From: Streptomyces sp. A012304
Lineage (GTDB): Bacteria; Actinomycetota; Actinomycetes; Streptomycetales; Streptomycetaceae
Length of the DNA stretch: 64,000 bases
NCBI RefSeq assembly: GCF_026008495.1
Contig: NZ_BQUN01000001.1
Coordinates: 62,001-126,000, forward strand
Direction of reading: 5' to 3'
In this document: positions 33,630 through 41,614 of the stretch, piece after piece
Position numbering within the stretch: the stretch's first letter is position 1
Layout of the letters: the number at the start of each line of letters is the position of its first letter
Notes under the pieces: generated by a model
The model's input: the letters and a program-made list of their open reading frames with translations, nothing else
Told to the model about the DNA's origin: nothing
Databases searched by the model: none
Translations under genes and position numbers: made by a program

Positions 33630-36344
33630 TCACGCCGCGCTCACCGCCTTCCGGCTCTCGCTGGCGCACTGTGGCGGCATCCCGGTCTCACCGACGAGGG
33701 GACGCTGCGCCAAAGCGACCAGCCGCTCCTGCCAGCCGCCGATCGGCTCCGGGTTCGGCGCCTGGACGGCGGTGCGCACGTGACCGAGCTGCTGCGTCAG
33801 CAGCGCCTCCGCGCACCGCCGCCGGGCTACCTCTCCGGCGGCCACAGCCTGCTGCTCGTCACGCCGCCGGGCCCGCTCGATTGCCCTCACCCGCTCGGTC
33901 TCCTCCTGCGCCTCCGCCGAGACCGCCAGGACGGCGAGGGCGCGTTCGCGTTCCTCGCGCAGCAACGCCTCGGCCCTCTCTCGGACTTCCCAGGCCACCA
34001 CGGCCTCCGGCATCCCCTGCTCGTGCGCCCGCTGCTCCGCCCGGCGGGCCGCATCCTCGAGCCGGGACCGGCAGCTGGCTAGCCGACGGGCCACCTCACC
34101 CAGGTCGTGAACGGGGCCACTGACCGCGGCCGCGATCTCGGCGGCGCGCTCCAAGGCCTGCTGGGCCGTACGCACCTGTGAGCACACCAGGCACAGCCCG
34201 CCGGCCTCCGGCACCCCGCACACCCCGCACGGGCGCGCCGCCAACACCGCCTCGGCCTCCGCCAGCTCCTTACGGTGGCGGGCCCACGTCTCCTCGCGCC
34301 GCGCCCGCTCCACCACGGCGCGCTCCCGACAGACGGCAGCCTCGGCCGCTTGCCGGGCGACCTCCAGGCTCAGCCGCCGTTCCACCTTCGCCCGGAACTC
34401 CTCGGGCGACAGATGGGGCTCTGCCTCGGTGATGGCGCGCGCGACCTGCCTACGCAAGGCCCTCCGGTCGCCGATCAGCAGCTCGCAGCTGGAGCACACC
34501 AGCCCGGTGTCCATCCGCACGCCGTCGTCGCACGAGGTCGCGTAGCACTCGGCCCGCTGCGGCAGCCCGCGGCCCAGGAACCAGCCGACCGGATCCCGCA
34601 CCGGCTGACCCTGCTGGGCAAACAGCCTCCTCTCGAGTCGCTCGGCCAACACCACCTCGGCCCGCTCCGGCCCGACGACCCCGCCGACGCGACGCAACTC
34701 GGCTGCTACCGCCGCCCGGACACGGGACCGTCCCCCGGAACGCCCGATGCGGGCCCACTCGAAGTGCACCGGCGCCAGCACCCGCTCCAGCCCCCGCGGC
34801 AACGACCACCGCAACGGCACTCCCCGGCCAGCCGCCGGAGGCACTACTCCCTGACCGGTCTGGCCGCCGACCTCCTGGTGCTGTTCCCCGCGCAGCGGGC
34901 CACCGGACCCACTGCATGCATCAGCCGCGTCGACGACCGTGTGCGGCTGTTCCTCGCGCCCGCCCGCGCGTCCCGGCAACGTTGAGGACCCCGATGCGGC
35001 TTCGCCGGAAAAGCGAGACGAAGCTGCACTAGAACCACCCTGAGCAACCACCGAAGCGTGGTCGGCGTGGTGTAGTGCACCGCCAAGCTCGTCTTCCGAT
35101 GTCGCCAAGGTCTCACGTTTATGCAGGTCAACCGCAACCTCAGGCTCAACTTCCGAGCCCTTGGCGCTCTCCTGATCCCTGAGTGCACCAGTTTCGTCCA
35201 GCTGACCGCCGTCCAGGACCTCGAAGAACCTCCCCTGGACCCACCCCTCCCCCGGCTCCCCGGGATCCGGCTCGTCCACAGGTTCCGTGCAGTGCACGCA
35301 GCACCGCACCTCGCCGCTCAATACCTCGTCCTCCGGCGTCTCCCCGCCTGAATAGCCGCCGGGCACCGCCCGCACCGTCTCAGCAGGCTCGCGCCCGTAC
35401 GCGGCCGCGACCGCCGGGACCACCAACTTCACCCGAGCCCCAGGCACCCCCCGGCCAGGAACCTCCAACAGCCCCTGGCGAACCATCCCGTCCACCACCT
35501 GAGCCGCCTCCGCCAGCGAACACCCCAGCAACCGGGCAACCGTCGCATCAGCACGGTCGAACCCCCTCGCCACAGCCCCGCCAACAAGCCGCACCCGGCC
35601 GTTAGGCCGCGCCGCCAGCACGAGCCGCAACAGAGCCAGCCGCTCACGCGCCGCCCCCCGCCCCCGCCGCTCGCCGAGCAGACCAGCTGCCGTCGCGGGC
35701 TTGCCCACCGGCGCCCACCCCGGCGCGAACAGCGCCTCGCACAACGACAGCAGAACGGCCAACTCACGCTTCTCCAGCACCAGCGGATGACCCCGACGAG
35801 AGTGCGCGGCCGTCAGCGGCAACAGTTCCCAACGCAGGCCGGCCACTCGTCGTACCCGGTCCACGGTTCTTGTCACCACTTCGGTCGATACCGCGCCGGA
35901 ATGACGCAGGCCCGGCAAGACCCGGTGATCAACTAGCGACTCCGACACGCCTAGCCACCGGGCCAGCTCACCCGCCGACAGCTCCAGCCGCGACCCCCCC
36001 GCTGGTGACTTCGCCAACAGCACTACAGCTGCCAGGGCCTCTGCCGCAGGACGTCGGTGAAGCGACTGGTCTGAGAGCAAGCTCGCAACGGCGACCGAGA
36101 GTCGCTGCCGCATGCTGTCTCGCAGCAGCAGCGGTTGGCGAAGCGCAAGTGCCGCAGCTTCGCTGGACAAGGTCAATGGCCAGCGATGAGCGGGCGTGCC
36201 TCGATCAGGCTCGTGCGGCCTTTTTGGTGTGGTTTGGGCATAGTCCGGCGGAGACTCGCATGAGTCTCTTTTTGGCAATACGGGACTAGCCCTGCGGCTG
36301 GCGGCTATGATCTGCTCCAGAACAACACAGGGATGAAGGCACAA
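33630..36344 (-). CDS. Large zinc-ribbon/coiled-coil protein of the replication operon
   Basis: This open frame of up to 904 residues has helix-rich winged-helix-like segments near 90-330 (LARWLGVSESLVDHRVL; VARLLGCSLAEAAQVVDGM), an acidic low-complexity middle, and two zinc-binding pieces (CYATSC with CSSCELL near 625-650; CGVCG with CLVCSQ near 735-755). A long Ala/Glu/Arg coiled coil follows (about 760-860). I do not recognise a full-length family. The position directly upstream of prim-pol suggests an initiator or origin-binding role. The frame opens with a TTG at 36344, but the first 77 residues are atypical and include a strong hairpin; the ATG at 36113 is a good alternative start. Confidence 0.65.
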   Translation of the reverse strand: MCLHPCVVLEQIIAASRRASPVLPKRDSCESPPDYAQTTPKRPHEPDRGTPAHRWPLTLSSEAAALALRQPLLLRDSMRQRLSVAVASLLSDQSLHRRPAAEALAAVVLLAKSPAGGSRLELSAGELARWLGVSESLVDHRVLPGLRHSGAVSTEVVTRTVDRVRRVAGLRWELLPLTAAHSRRGHPLVLEKRELAVLLSLCEALFAPGWAPVGKPATAAGLLGERRGRGAARERLALLRLVLAARPNGRVRLVGGAVARGFDRADATVARLLGCSLAEAAQVVDGMVRQGLLEVPGRGVPGARVKLVVPAVAAAYGREPAETVRAVPGGYSGGETPEDEVLSGEVRCCVHCTEPVDEPDPGEPGEGWVQGRFFEVLDGGQLDETGALRDQESAKGSEVEPEVAVDLHKRETLATSEDELGGALHHADHASVVAQGGSSAASSRFSGEAASGSSTLPGRAGGREEQPHTVVDAADACSGSGGPLRGEQHQEVGGQTGQGVVPPAAGRGVPLRWSLPRGLERVLAPVHFEWARIGRSGGRSRVRAAVAAELRRVGGVVGPERAEVVLAERLERRLFAQQGQPVRDPVGWFLGRGLPQRAECYATSCDDGVRMDTGLVCSSCELLIGDRRALRRQVARAITEAEPHLSPEEFRAKVERRLSLEVARQAAEAAVCRERAVVERARREETWARHRKELAEAEAVLAARPCGVCGVPEAGGLCLVCSQVRTAQQALERAAEIAAAVSGPVHDLGEVARRLASCRSRLEDAARRAEQRAHEQGMPEAVVAWEVRERAEALLREERERALAVLAVSAEAQEETERVRAIERARRRDEQQAVAAGEVARRRCAEALLTQQLGHVRTAVQAPNPEPIGGWQERLVALAQRPLVGETGMPPQCASESRKAVSAA
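36251..36273 (+). terminator. Hairpin plus T-run, or operator of replication operon
   Basis: GAGACTC and GAGTCTC form a 7-bp stem around GCAT, followed by TTTTT on the plus strand. It lies within the doubtful N-terminal part of the 904-residue frame, just before its likely true start. It could end a plus-strand countertranscript or serve as an operator for the rep promoter. Confidence 0.5.
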
Positions 36345-36527
36345 AACGACCGACCGCTCGGCCTAGGACATCAAATTGCCTGGTCAGCGGGGGTGAGGTT
36401 TGTAACCGTCATGGACGGCTGGGTCAGGTCAAGTCGTTGGTGTTTCCTCCCCTCGCCGAACACGGGTGGCTCCGTGGATCGGCAAGTCGGGCCGACAGCG
36501 TCGGGCTGATGTGATGGACATGTGGAG
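36345..36527. other. Intergenic DNA upstream of replication operon
   Basis: This non-coding stretch lies between the replication genes and the hairpin cluster. Apart from short GC-rich repeats (GTCGGGC near 36486 and 36500) I see no gene or repeat. It probably carries the rep promoter and perhaps part of an origin. Confidence 0.35.
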
Positions 36528-36608
36528 GCTCGGGGTGGCACCCCGAGCAGTGGCGATGGGCGACTTGGCTGAGTCGCCCCACGAGGCGACCTGCGGGTCG
36601 CCTTTTTC
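36528..36608 (+). ncRNA. Three consecutive perfect hairpins ending in a T-run
   Basis: Stem 1 pairs GCTCGGGGT with ACCCCGAGC (36528-36548, 3-base loop). Stem 2 pairs GGGCGACT with AGTCGCCC (36558-36579, 6-base loop). Stem 3 pairs AGGCGACC with GGTCGCCT (36584-36603, 4-base loop) and is followed by TTTT. Only the plus strand has the T-run. No plus-strand protein gene ends here, so a small structured RNA, possibly a countertranscript controlling replication, or an origin structure, is plausible. Confidence 0.5.
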
Positions 36609-36836
36609 GCGCTCTCGTTGGGTGACCCTGGCTGGGATCTCCCTGTTGGTGCTGTGAAGGCGTGGCTGCGCTTCCACAAGTCGAGAGGCGTGTGACACCG
36701 GGCCAGATGGAGAGGGCATGGCAGCCAGCGCGGAAGCCGCGCCGACTGCACCGTCCCCTAGCATCAAACCAAACATCACGGGCACAGACTATCCTTAAAT
36801 GGATCGGCCCGAGGTTGAACCTTTGGAGCGTGTCTG
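36609..36836. promoter_or_regulatory. Upstream region of fic gene
   Basis: This 228-base stretch has no supported gene and should hold the fic promoter. The only clear signal is GGAG at 36825-36828, a good ribosome-binding site 8 nt before the GTG start. Confidence 0.4.
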
Positions 36837-38147
36837 GTGGCAAGGTTTACGGAGCGGCGCTGGCAATCACAGCCTGGCCTCGCCCCTGGCGTCAGCGAAC
36901 AGCAACCCCGCGCTTACGCTGCGTATACACCTGACTACCTCCGCGGGCGACAAGTCCGTCTCTCGGCGGAACTCGCGGCAGAAGTCTCTGAGGTCGACCA
37001 GCTGGTTCGAGAGTTCAACGACTCAGCGCCCACCAGCCCTCACCTCGAGTCTCTCGCGCGGTTCCTTCTGCGGTCTGAGGCAGTTGCCTCATCGCGGATC
37101 GAAGGCGTTGTCGCATCGGCCCGGGCGATCGCACACCTTGAGCTGATGCTCGCGACCAAGGCCGGCGATGAACCGCGGGCCGGAATCGGCGATAGTGCGC
37201 GGGAGGTCGTGAACAACGTCCTTGCTCTGCGTAAGGCCGTCACAGCACTGACCAGCACCCCATGCGTGACTGTTGATGACATCAACGGCTTGCAGGCCGC
37301 CCTCATGGTAGAGACCGAACAGCACGACCTGGCCGGCAAGCTCCGTGAGGTTCAGAACTGGGTTGGGGGCAATGCGTACGGCCCTCATGGGGCGGAGTAC
37401 GTTCCGCCCGCCCCGGAACTGGTAGGCCCACTCATGGAGGACCTCGCGGCGTTCATCTCGGAGGATCAGCCGCTGCCCCTAGTTCAAGCTGCGCTCGTGC
37501 ATGCTCAATTCGAGACCATTCACCCGTACACGGACGGTAACGGGAGGACGGGGCGCGCCTTGATCCACACCGTGCTTGCTCGTCAGGGTCTGGCTGTAGG
37601 GCACGTGCTGCCAATCTCGATGTCTCTCCTCGCGCATGCTCGTGAGTACATTGCCGGCCTGGAGGCGTACCGATACAACGGGAGTGCAGACAGCGCTGCA
37701 GCGATGGACGGAACGGAGGCTTGGATCCGAGTGTTCTTGGCGGCCACGCGTGACGCCGTCGCCGAGGCGCGGCGCTTCACAGATGAGCTTGGCCAAATGA
37801 GGGACCTGTGGCAGGCCCGCCTTGCGAACTATCGAGAGAGCTGTGGACTGAGGCCTCACCCGCGGAAGGGTGCGGCAGTGGTGCGGCTGATGGAACAGCT
37901 TCCGGGTGTCCCGGTCCTCACGGCTCGCGCGGCCGGATCGTTGCTCAAGACATCGTTTGTCTCCGCGTCCAAGGCGTTGGAGGAGCTGGCAGGTGCTGGC
38001 ATCGTTCAGGTGAAAGACGCCGAACGGGGCACGCGAGCCTTCCTGGCCAGTGATGTACTCGACCTCATCAACGGGGCCGAGAGGCGCCTTACATACACGA
38101 AGTGGTCTTTTCCGGACCTCGAGGTCGAATCGGCCGATCGACCATGA
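36837..38147 (+). CDS. Fic-domain protein (AMPylase-like)
   Basis: This 436-residue Fic/DOC enzyme is expected to transfer AMP or a related group to a protein target. The catalytic loop HPYTDGNGRTGR (about 228-239) is complete, including the His, the acidic residue, GNGR and the final Arg. An inhibitory-helix motif SSRIEG (85-90) precedes it, as in class II Fic proteins that self-inhibit without a separate antitoxin. A winged-helix-like region (about 355-415; LTARAAGSLLKTSFVSASKAL) follows. Start is GTG with GGAG 8 nt before. Base composition looks less GC-rich than the biosynthetic genes, suggesting a different origin. No Fic antitoxin gene is adjacent. Confidence 0.9.
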   Translation: MARFTERRWQSQPGLAPGVSEQQPRAYAAYTPDYLRGRQVRLSAELAAEVSEVDQLVREFNDSAPTSPHLESLARFLLRSEAVASSRIEGVVASARAIAHLELMLATKAGDEPRAGIGDSAREVVNNVLALRKAVTALTSTPCVTVDDINGLQAALMVETEQHDLAGKLREVQNWVGGNAYGPHGAEYVPPAPELVGPLMEDLAAFISEDQPLPLVQAALVHAQFETIHPYTDGNGRTGRALIHTVLARQGLAVGHVLPISMSLLAHAREYIAGLEAYRYNGSADSAAAMDGTEAWIRVFLAATRDAVAEARRFTDELGQMRDLWQARLANYRESCGLRPHPRKGAAVVRLMEQLPGVPVLTARAAGSLLKTSFVSASKALEELAGAGIVQVKDAERGTRAFLASDVLDLINGAERRLTYTKWSFPDLEVESADRP

Positions 38148-38170
38148 AGGGCTGCGGGACCCCTTCGGGG

Positions 38171-38212
38171 CGCTTTCCTTTAACGCGATTGGCACCTGAT
38201 TAAAGGAAAGCG
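38171..38212. terminator. 13-bp inverted repeat downstream of fic
   Basis: CGCTTTCCTTTAA and TTAAAGGAAAGCG pair perfectly around 16 bases, starting 23 nt after the fic stop. A smaller palindrome ACTTAAAGT (38215-38223) follows. AT-rich stems are unusual here. It may be a terminator for fic or the end of a mobile insertion. Confidence 0.5.
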
Positions 38213-38545
38213 TCACTTAAAGTAACGGAGCCGCTGCGTGCCGCTCTGACCATAGTAATGGGTAACTGCACGGCTGCTGCTTCTGCCCTGCTGCAAGCCA
38301 CAGCGTGTTGCACGTCGCGCTTAGCGGGCAGACGTGGCCTCTACCCAGCCATGCGCGGCCGGCCAGCCCTCAAGAGGCAAGTCTCGGCAGGCCGCGCGGC
38401 CACCATCGACACTGGCCCGCGCCGGGGCTTGTGAACCAAGCCAGTCGGCGCCGCTACGAAACCACGGGTGCTGCCATTGACAGGCCGCCCGTCGCACTCG
38501 CCCACAGCCGCCATGCAACCCCGGCGGCTCCACCTACCTCGCGCC
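38213..38545. other. Intergenic spacer between fic and parB
   Basis: This stretch of about 330 bases has no supported gene. Open frames across it are short or lack a ribosome-binding site, and no tRNA cloverleaf was found. Confidence 0.35.
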
Positions 38546-38582
38546 GGGGCCCGGCCCCCTCAGAGAGAAGAGGCCGGGCCCC
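38546..38582. terminator. GC-rich hairpin downstream of parAB
   Basis: GGGGCCCGGCC and GGCCGGGCCCC form a perfect 11-bp stem with a 15-base loop about 70 nt past the parB stop. There is no T-run, which is common for actinomycete terminators. It probably insulates the converging fic and parAB transcripts. Confidence 0.55.
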
Positions 38583-38650
38583 AGCTGGCGACCAAACCCA
38601 CGGCGGCTACGAGGTCGCCACAACCCTTCGCGCCCGGATGCCCACATCGG

Positions 38651-39868
38651 TTACTGGATACTCGTTGCCACGCTGCGCGCGAGGAATCCTTCGAAGGCGT
38701 CCTGCTCCTGGGCCATGCCGTCAAGGAGGTCCGAGACCGCCACACTCACGATCTCGAAGGGCTGGACCTTCACAGACGGCATGGTCCGCAGCAGCGTCAT
38801 CAGCCGTGTCAGGAGCGCGTCCCCAGACTCGGTCAGGGGACAGATGGTTCGGCTGTGCCGCAGCTGGGACGCGTACTCGTCATCGGCGATGTAGTTCCGA
38901 TAGGCGATGGCCCGGTCCGCCAACGCGAAGACGACATCCTTCTCGTCCTCGATGCGCTCCGCGTCAGCCTCTGCGGGATTGAGCGCGGAGAGCGCCCCCT
39001 GAAGCGCAGTGTCCACATAGTGCCCCGCGATGAGCCGGGGCGTCGGCATACGCGGCGTGACTCGAGCCATGACCGCCGTATCGATGGCGATCTGAGTGGC
39101 GGTTCGCTCAAACGTAAGGCCGTACAGCTGAATGTTCCGCGGCTTCGAATCGGTCTTCTTCACCACCGCGTACGTATTCAGAAGTGATGCATAACGCGGA
39201 GCCTTCTCGAACAGCTCCCGCATGCTCTGTTCGCGATTCTCTTGCCGCTGGTCAGCCGTGAAGGGCTTAGAGCTGTTGCGACGCGGTCGTCGCGCCGGCA
39301 GACCGGTGGATGCCCCCCAACTGGCAACGGCATGCGTCGACTCTCGACGCGCCACGGCGGCCGACGCCGGGGTTGGATCGACGGGCGGAGCTGCTTCCGG
39401 AGCTGACCGGCTCGGGATGGGCTCGGCAACCGGAGGCTGGGTGGTTGGGCCAGCGCCCTCGGGCGTGCTTGCCTTCAGCTCGCTGCGACCATCAGCTTCC
39501 TCTGGAGCCGCGAGAAGGGTGTCGGCAGGGATCTCGGTGCTGGCCGGGGGGACAGCTGGTGCCTTGAGTTCCTGCTCAGCGGGAGTTTGGGGGGCAGACC
39601 CCGGCTCCTCGACGGGCTGGTGAGGTACCAGCGGAGGCTTCGACTCGACCGGGCTCTCTACAGCCGGTGAGGACGCTACAGGTGCGGCCCCGAAGACGTC
39701 TGCGGGCAGACCCGGTGTCAGCTCTTCGTCTTCGTCGGCATCACCGAAGCCGCCGAAGTCGAGGTCGGGCATCTTCAGGTTGGATGCTCCCTTGCCTTGC
39801 GCCGCGGAGCCTCCTCGTGACCTCCCCGAGCCCTTCTTGGCCGAATCCTTGCTGGGCCCGCTGCTCAT
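38651..39868 (-). CDS. ParB-like partition partner protein
   Basis: This 405-residue protein follows ParA with an ATGA overlap. The first 200 residues are low-complexity (Ser/Gly/Lys, then Pro/Ala/Glu-rich). The C-terminal half (about 200-405) looks folded and helical (FTADQRQENREQSMRELFEK; LYGLTFERTATQIAIDTAVM; LSALNPAEADAERIEDEKDV). It lacks a clear classical ParB nuclease-like N domain, so it is called a ParB-type centromere-binding adaptor mainly from its position. It would link the plasmid centromere to the ParA ATPase. Confidence 0.6.
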   Translation of the reverse strand: MSSGPSKDSAKKGSGRSRGGSAAQGKGASNLKMPDLDFGGFGDADEDEELTPGLPADVFGAAPVASSPAVESPVESKPPLVPHQPVEEPGSAPQTPAEQELKAPAVPPASTEIPADTLLAAPEEADGRSELKASTPEGAGPTTQPPVAEPIPSRSAPEAAPPVDPTPASAAVARRESTHAVASWGASTGLPARRPRRNSSKPFTADQRQENREQSMRELFEKAPRYASLLNTYAVVKKTDSKPRNIQLYGLTFERTATQIAIDTAVMARVTPRMPTPRLIAGHYVDTALQGALSALNPAEADAERIEDEKDVVFALADRAIAYRNYIADDEYASQLRHSRTICPLTESGDALLTRLMTLLRTMPSVKVQPFEIVSVAVSDLLDGMAQEQDAFEGFLARSVATSIQ

Positions 39869-41043
39869 GCGGTGGCCTCCTTCAGCTGCTGGTTACGGGC
39901 ACGGACCCTGGTGATTACCGCGCGAGCCATGGCTGCGTGGTCGTTTGCGAGCTCAATGGCCCGCTTGGCGTCAATGAGGCGTCCGTTCTCATCCCTGGGA
40001 CGCTCTGCGACCTCTCCTGTTCGCGGGTCAATCCACTGACCAGCGGCTGCCCTAGCGAACTCGTGGGCGAGCATGCCGGAGTTGCGAGCCTCTTTAGCTA
40101 GTACGCGGCCTTCGCGAACATAGTCCTCGAGGATGACATCGGGTGAGACGTTGTACTGCTGGAGAGCCCTGCCGAGCTTCTGCCAGACGATGGTCAGGTC
40201 GCTGGTGGGCTTCCCCTGTACCTTCCTGAAGCCCAGGAAGCACATGGCCGCCACGCCGAGTTCAGGGTTGGTCTTACGGGTGCTCTTGGCCAACACAGCG
40301 AGGTTCGCAAGACCGCTGACGGACGCGTTGTCCGAGTCCATCAACGGAGCAGTGAGGTGCGTCGCCGCGGCCAGGCCGAGTTGCTGCAGGCTCCGATCGC
40401 CAGGCGAGAAGTCGATGACGATCCAGCGGTACAGATGGCTGATCTGAGCCAACAGGAGAGCGAGCAAGAGGTGGGCAGCCCGCCCGTGCGTGGCAACAAG
40501 TGCCCCTAGTGCATCAGTGATCCGCGCATTGTTGGCGCCGGCAGGGACAACATGCAGGAACTGGCGATCAGTCTTGATGACGTGGAGGGGCCCGTCATTG
40601 GTGACAGCACTTGCGAGGGCCGCACCCCTGTCGTTGAACTTGGAGCGGGCAAGACCGAAGTCGTGAGAGAGGCCGTCACCTTGAAGGTCGAGCTCGAGAT
40701 GCAGGATCGGCAGTGCCTTCTTTCCCTGCTCCGCAAGCTTCTCCTGCTCTGCAGCGAGCATGCCTGCCATGTTCGCAGAGAGAGTCGTCTTCCCCTGGCC
40801 TCCCTTTCCGATGGTGACCCCGATGACGTTCCGAAGGTAGGGTCGAATCTGGCGCACCACCTCGGCCAGCATCTCATCGTGCTCATCTTCGTAATGAGCC
40901 GGGAAGCGTCGCACTACCTCCAGACGACTCTTCAAGTCCGTGAAGCTCACGAGCTCCAGTAGGTCATCAAGCGTCCTCTGTACGGGCGCATCCAAGGACT
41001 CGTCCAAGGCTCCTCCACTGATCTCTGATGCGTCAGGGTGCAC
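39865..41043 (-). CDS. parA: ParA-family partition ATPase
   Basis: This 392-residue P-loop ATPase segregates a low-copy replicon. The deviant Walker A KGGQGKTTLSANMAG (about 101-115) has the signature lysine. Walker A-prime-like LELDLQGDGLS and a Walker B region RWIVIDFSPGDRS follow. An N-terminal extension of about 95 residues before the P-loop is longer than in chromosomal Soj proteins and typical of plasmid ParA types. The ATG at 41043 is followed downstream by the overlapping parB-like gene. This pair is the best evidence that this DNA belongs to, or came from, a plasmid. Confidence 0.88.
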   Translation of the reverse strand: MHPDASEISGGALDESLDAPVQRTLDDLLELVSFTDLKSRLEVVRRFPAHYEDEHDEMLAEVVRQIRPYLRNVIGVTIGKGGQGKTTLSANMAGMLAAEQEKLAEQGKKALPILHLELDLQGDGLSHDFGLARSKFNDRGAALASAVTNDGPLHVIKTDRQFLHVVPAGANNARITDALGALVATHGRAAHLLLALLLAQISHLYRWIVIDFSPGDRSLQQLGLAAATHLTAPLMDSDNASVSGLANLAVLAKSTRKTNPELGVAAMCFLGFRKVQGKPTSDLTIVWQKLGRALQQYNVSPDVILEDYVREGRVLAKEARNSGMLAHEFARAAAGQWIDPRTGEVAERPRDENGRLIDAKRAIELANDHAAMARAVITRVRARNQQLKEATA

Positions 41044-41264
41044 ACGTCGGTGCTCGTGAAGAAAGCGTCCTCATCGTGCATGTACCCCTTCGGTTGCATC
41101 GGGCACGGTACACGGAGACGGTCACGCGTGTCACGGACCGTTAGAGGGGTGGTGGCGGAGGCTCCTTCGCTTCGAGGCTCCATGCTGGACTCCCCGGACC
41201 GCGCGACCCCCCTCCTCGCCGACCTCCCCCTCTGTTGACGGGTAGGTTCAAATGGTTCCTGCTG

Positions 41265-41467
41265 GGTGAATGTGTAAGTGAATAAAGATTGTGATTCTGT
41301 GAAAGTGCAGGTCAGAGTGGGTGTCAACTTAGACTCAAGTCTGTCGAGGCTCGACTGGTGCGTCGTTCTCCATCCTGCAGCGGGCAACGATGCGCCAGTA
41401 TCTGCACCGCTGACCGCGCAACGGGGCCTTCACAAAGGCGCAATCTTTATTCATTTACACATTCACC
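41265..41467. repeat. 27-bp inverted repeat upstream of parA, candidate parS/centromere
   Basis: The left arm (41265-41291, beginning GGTGAATGTGTAAGTG) matches the reverse complement of the right arm (41441-41467) with a single mismatch in 27 bases. The arms are 149 bases apart. Around the left arm, GTGAA/GTGTAA-type words recur at short spacing (to about 41303). The arms are clearly AT-rich for this genome. Location 222 bases before parA suggests a partition site, an iteron origin, or ends of a small lost element. Confidence 0.6.
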
Positions 41468-41614
41468 GGCGCTCGAACGTGCAGCTATGCAAGGGATCGA
41501 CCGAGCAGCGGACGGGTGCGACACCCTCGAAGGTCACCACCGGAGCAATGCCGCCAGGCGCGGGCATCCGCAACCACCTCCGCAATGCGGCCCGGCCGTC
41601 TACGGTTACGCAAC

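Noticed and set aside
38148..38650. tRNA or att site downstream of fic
   Set aside because: No cloverleaf or CCA-end arrangement could be folded; only inverted repeats are present.
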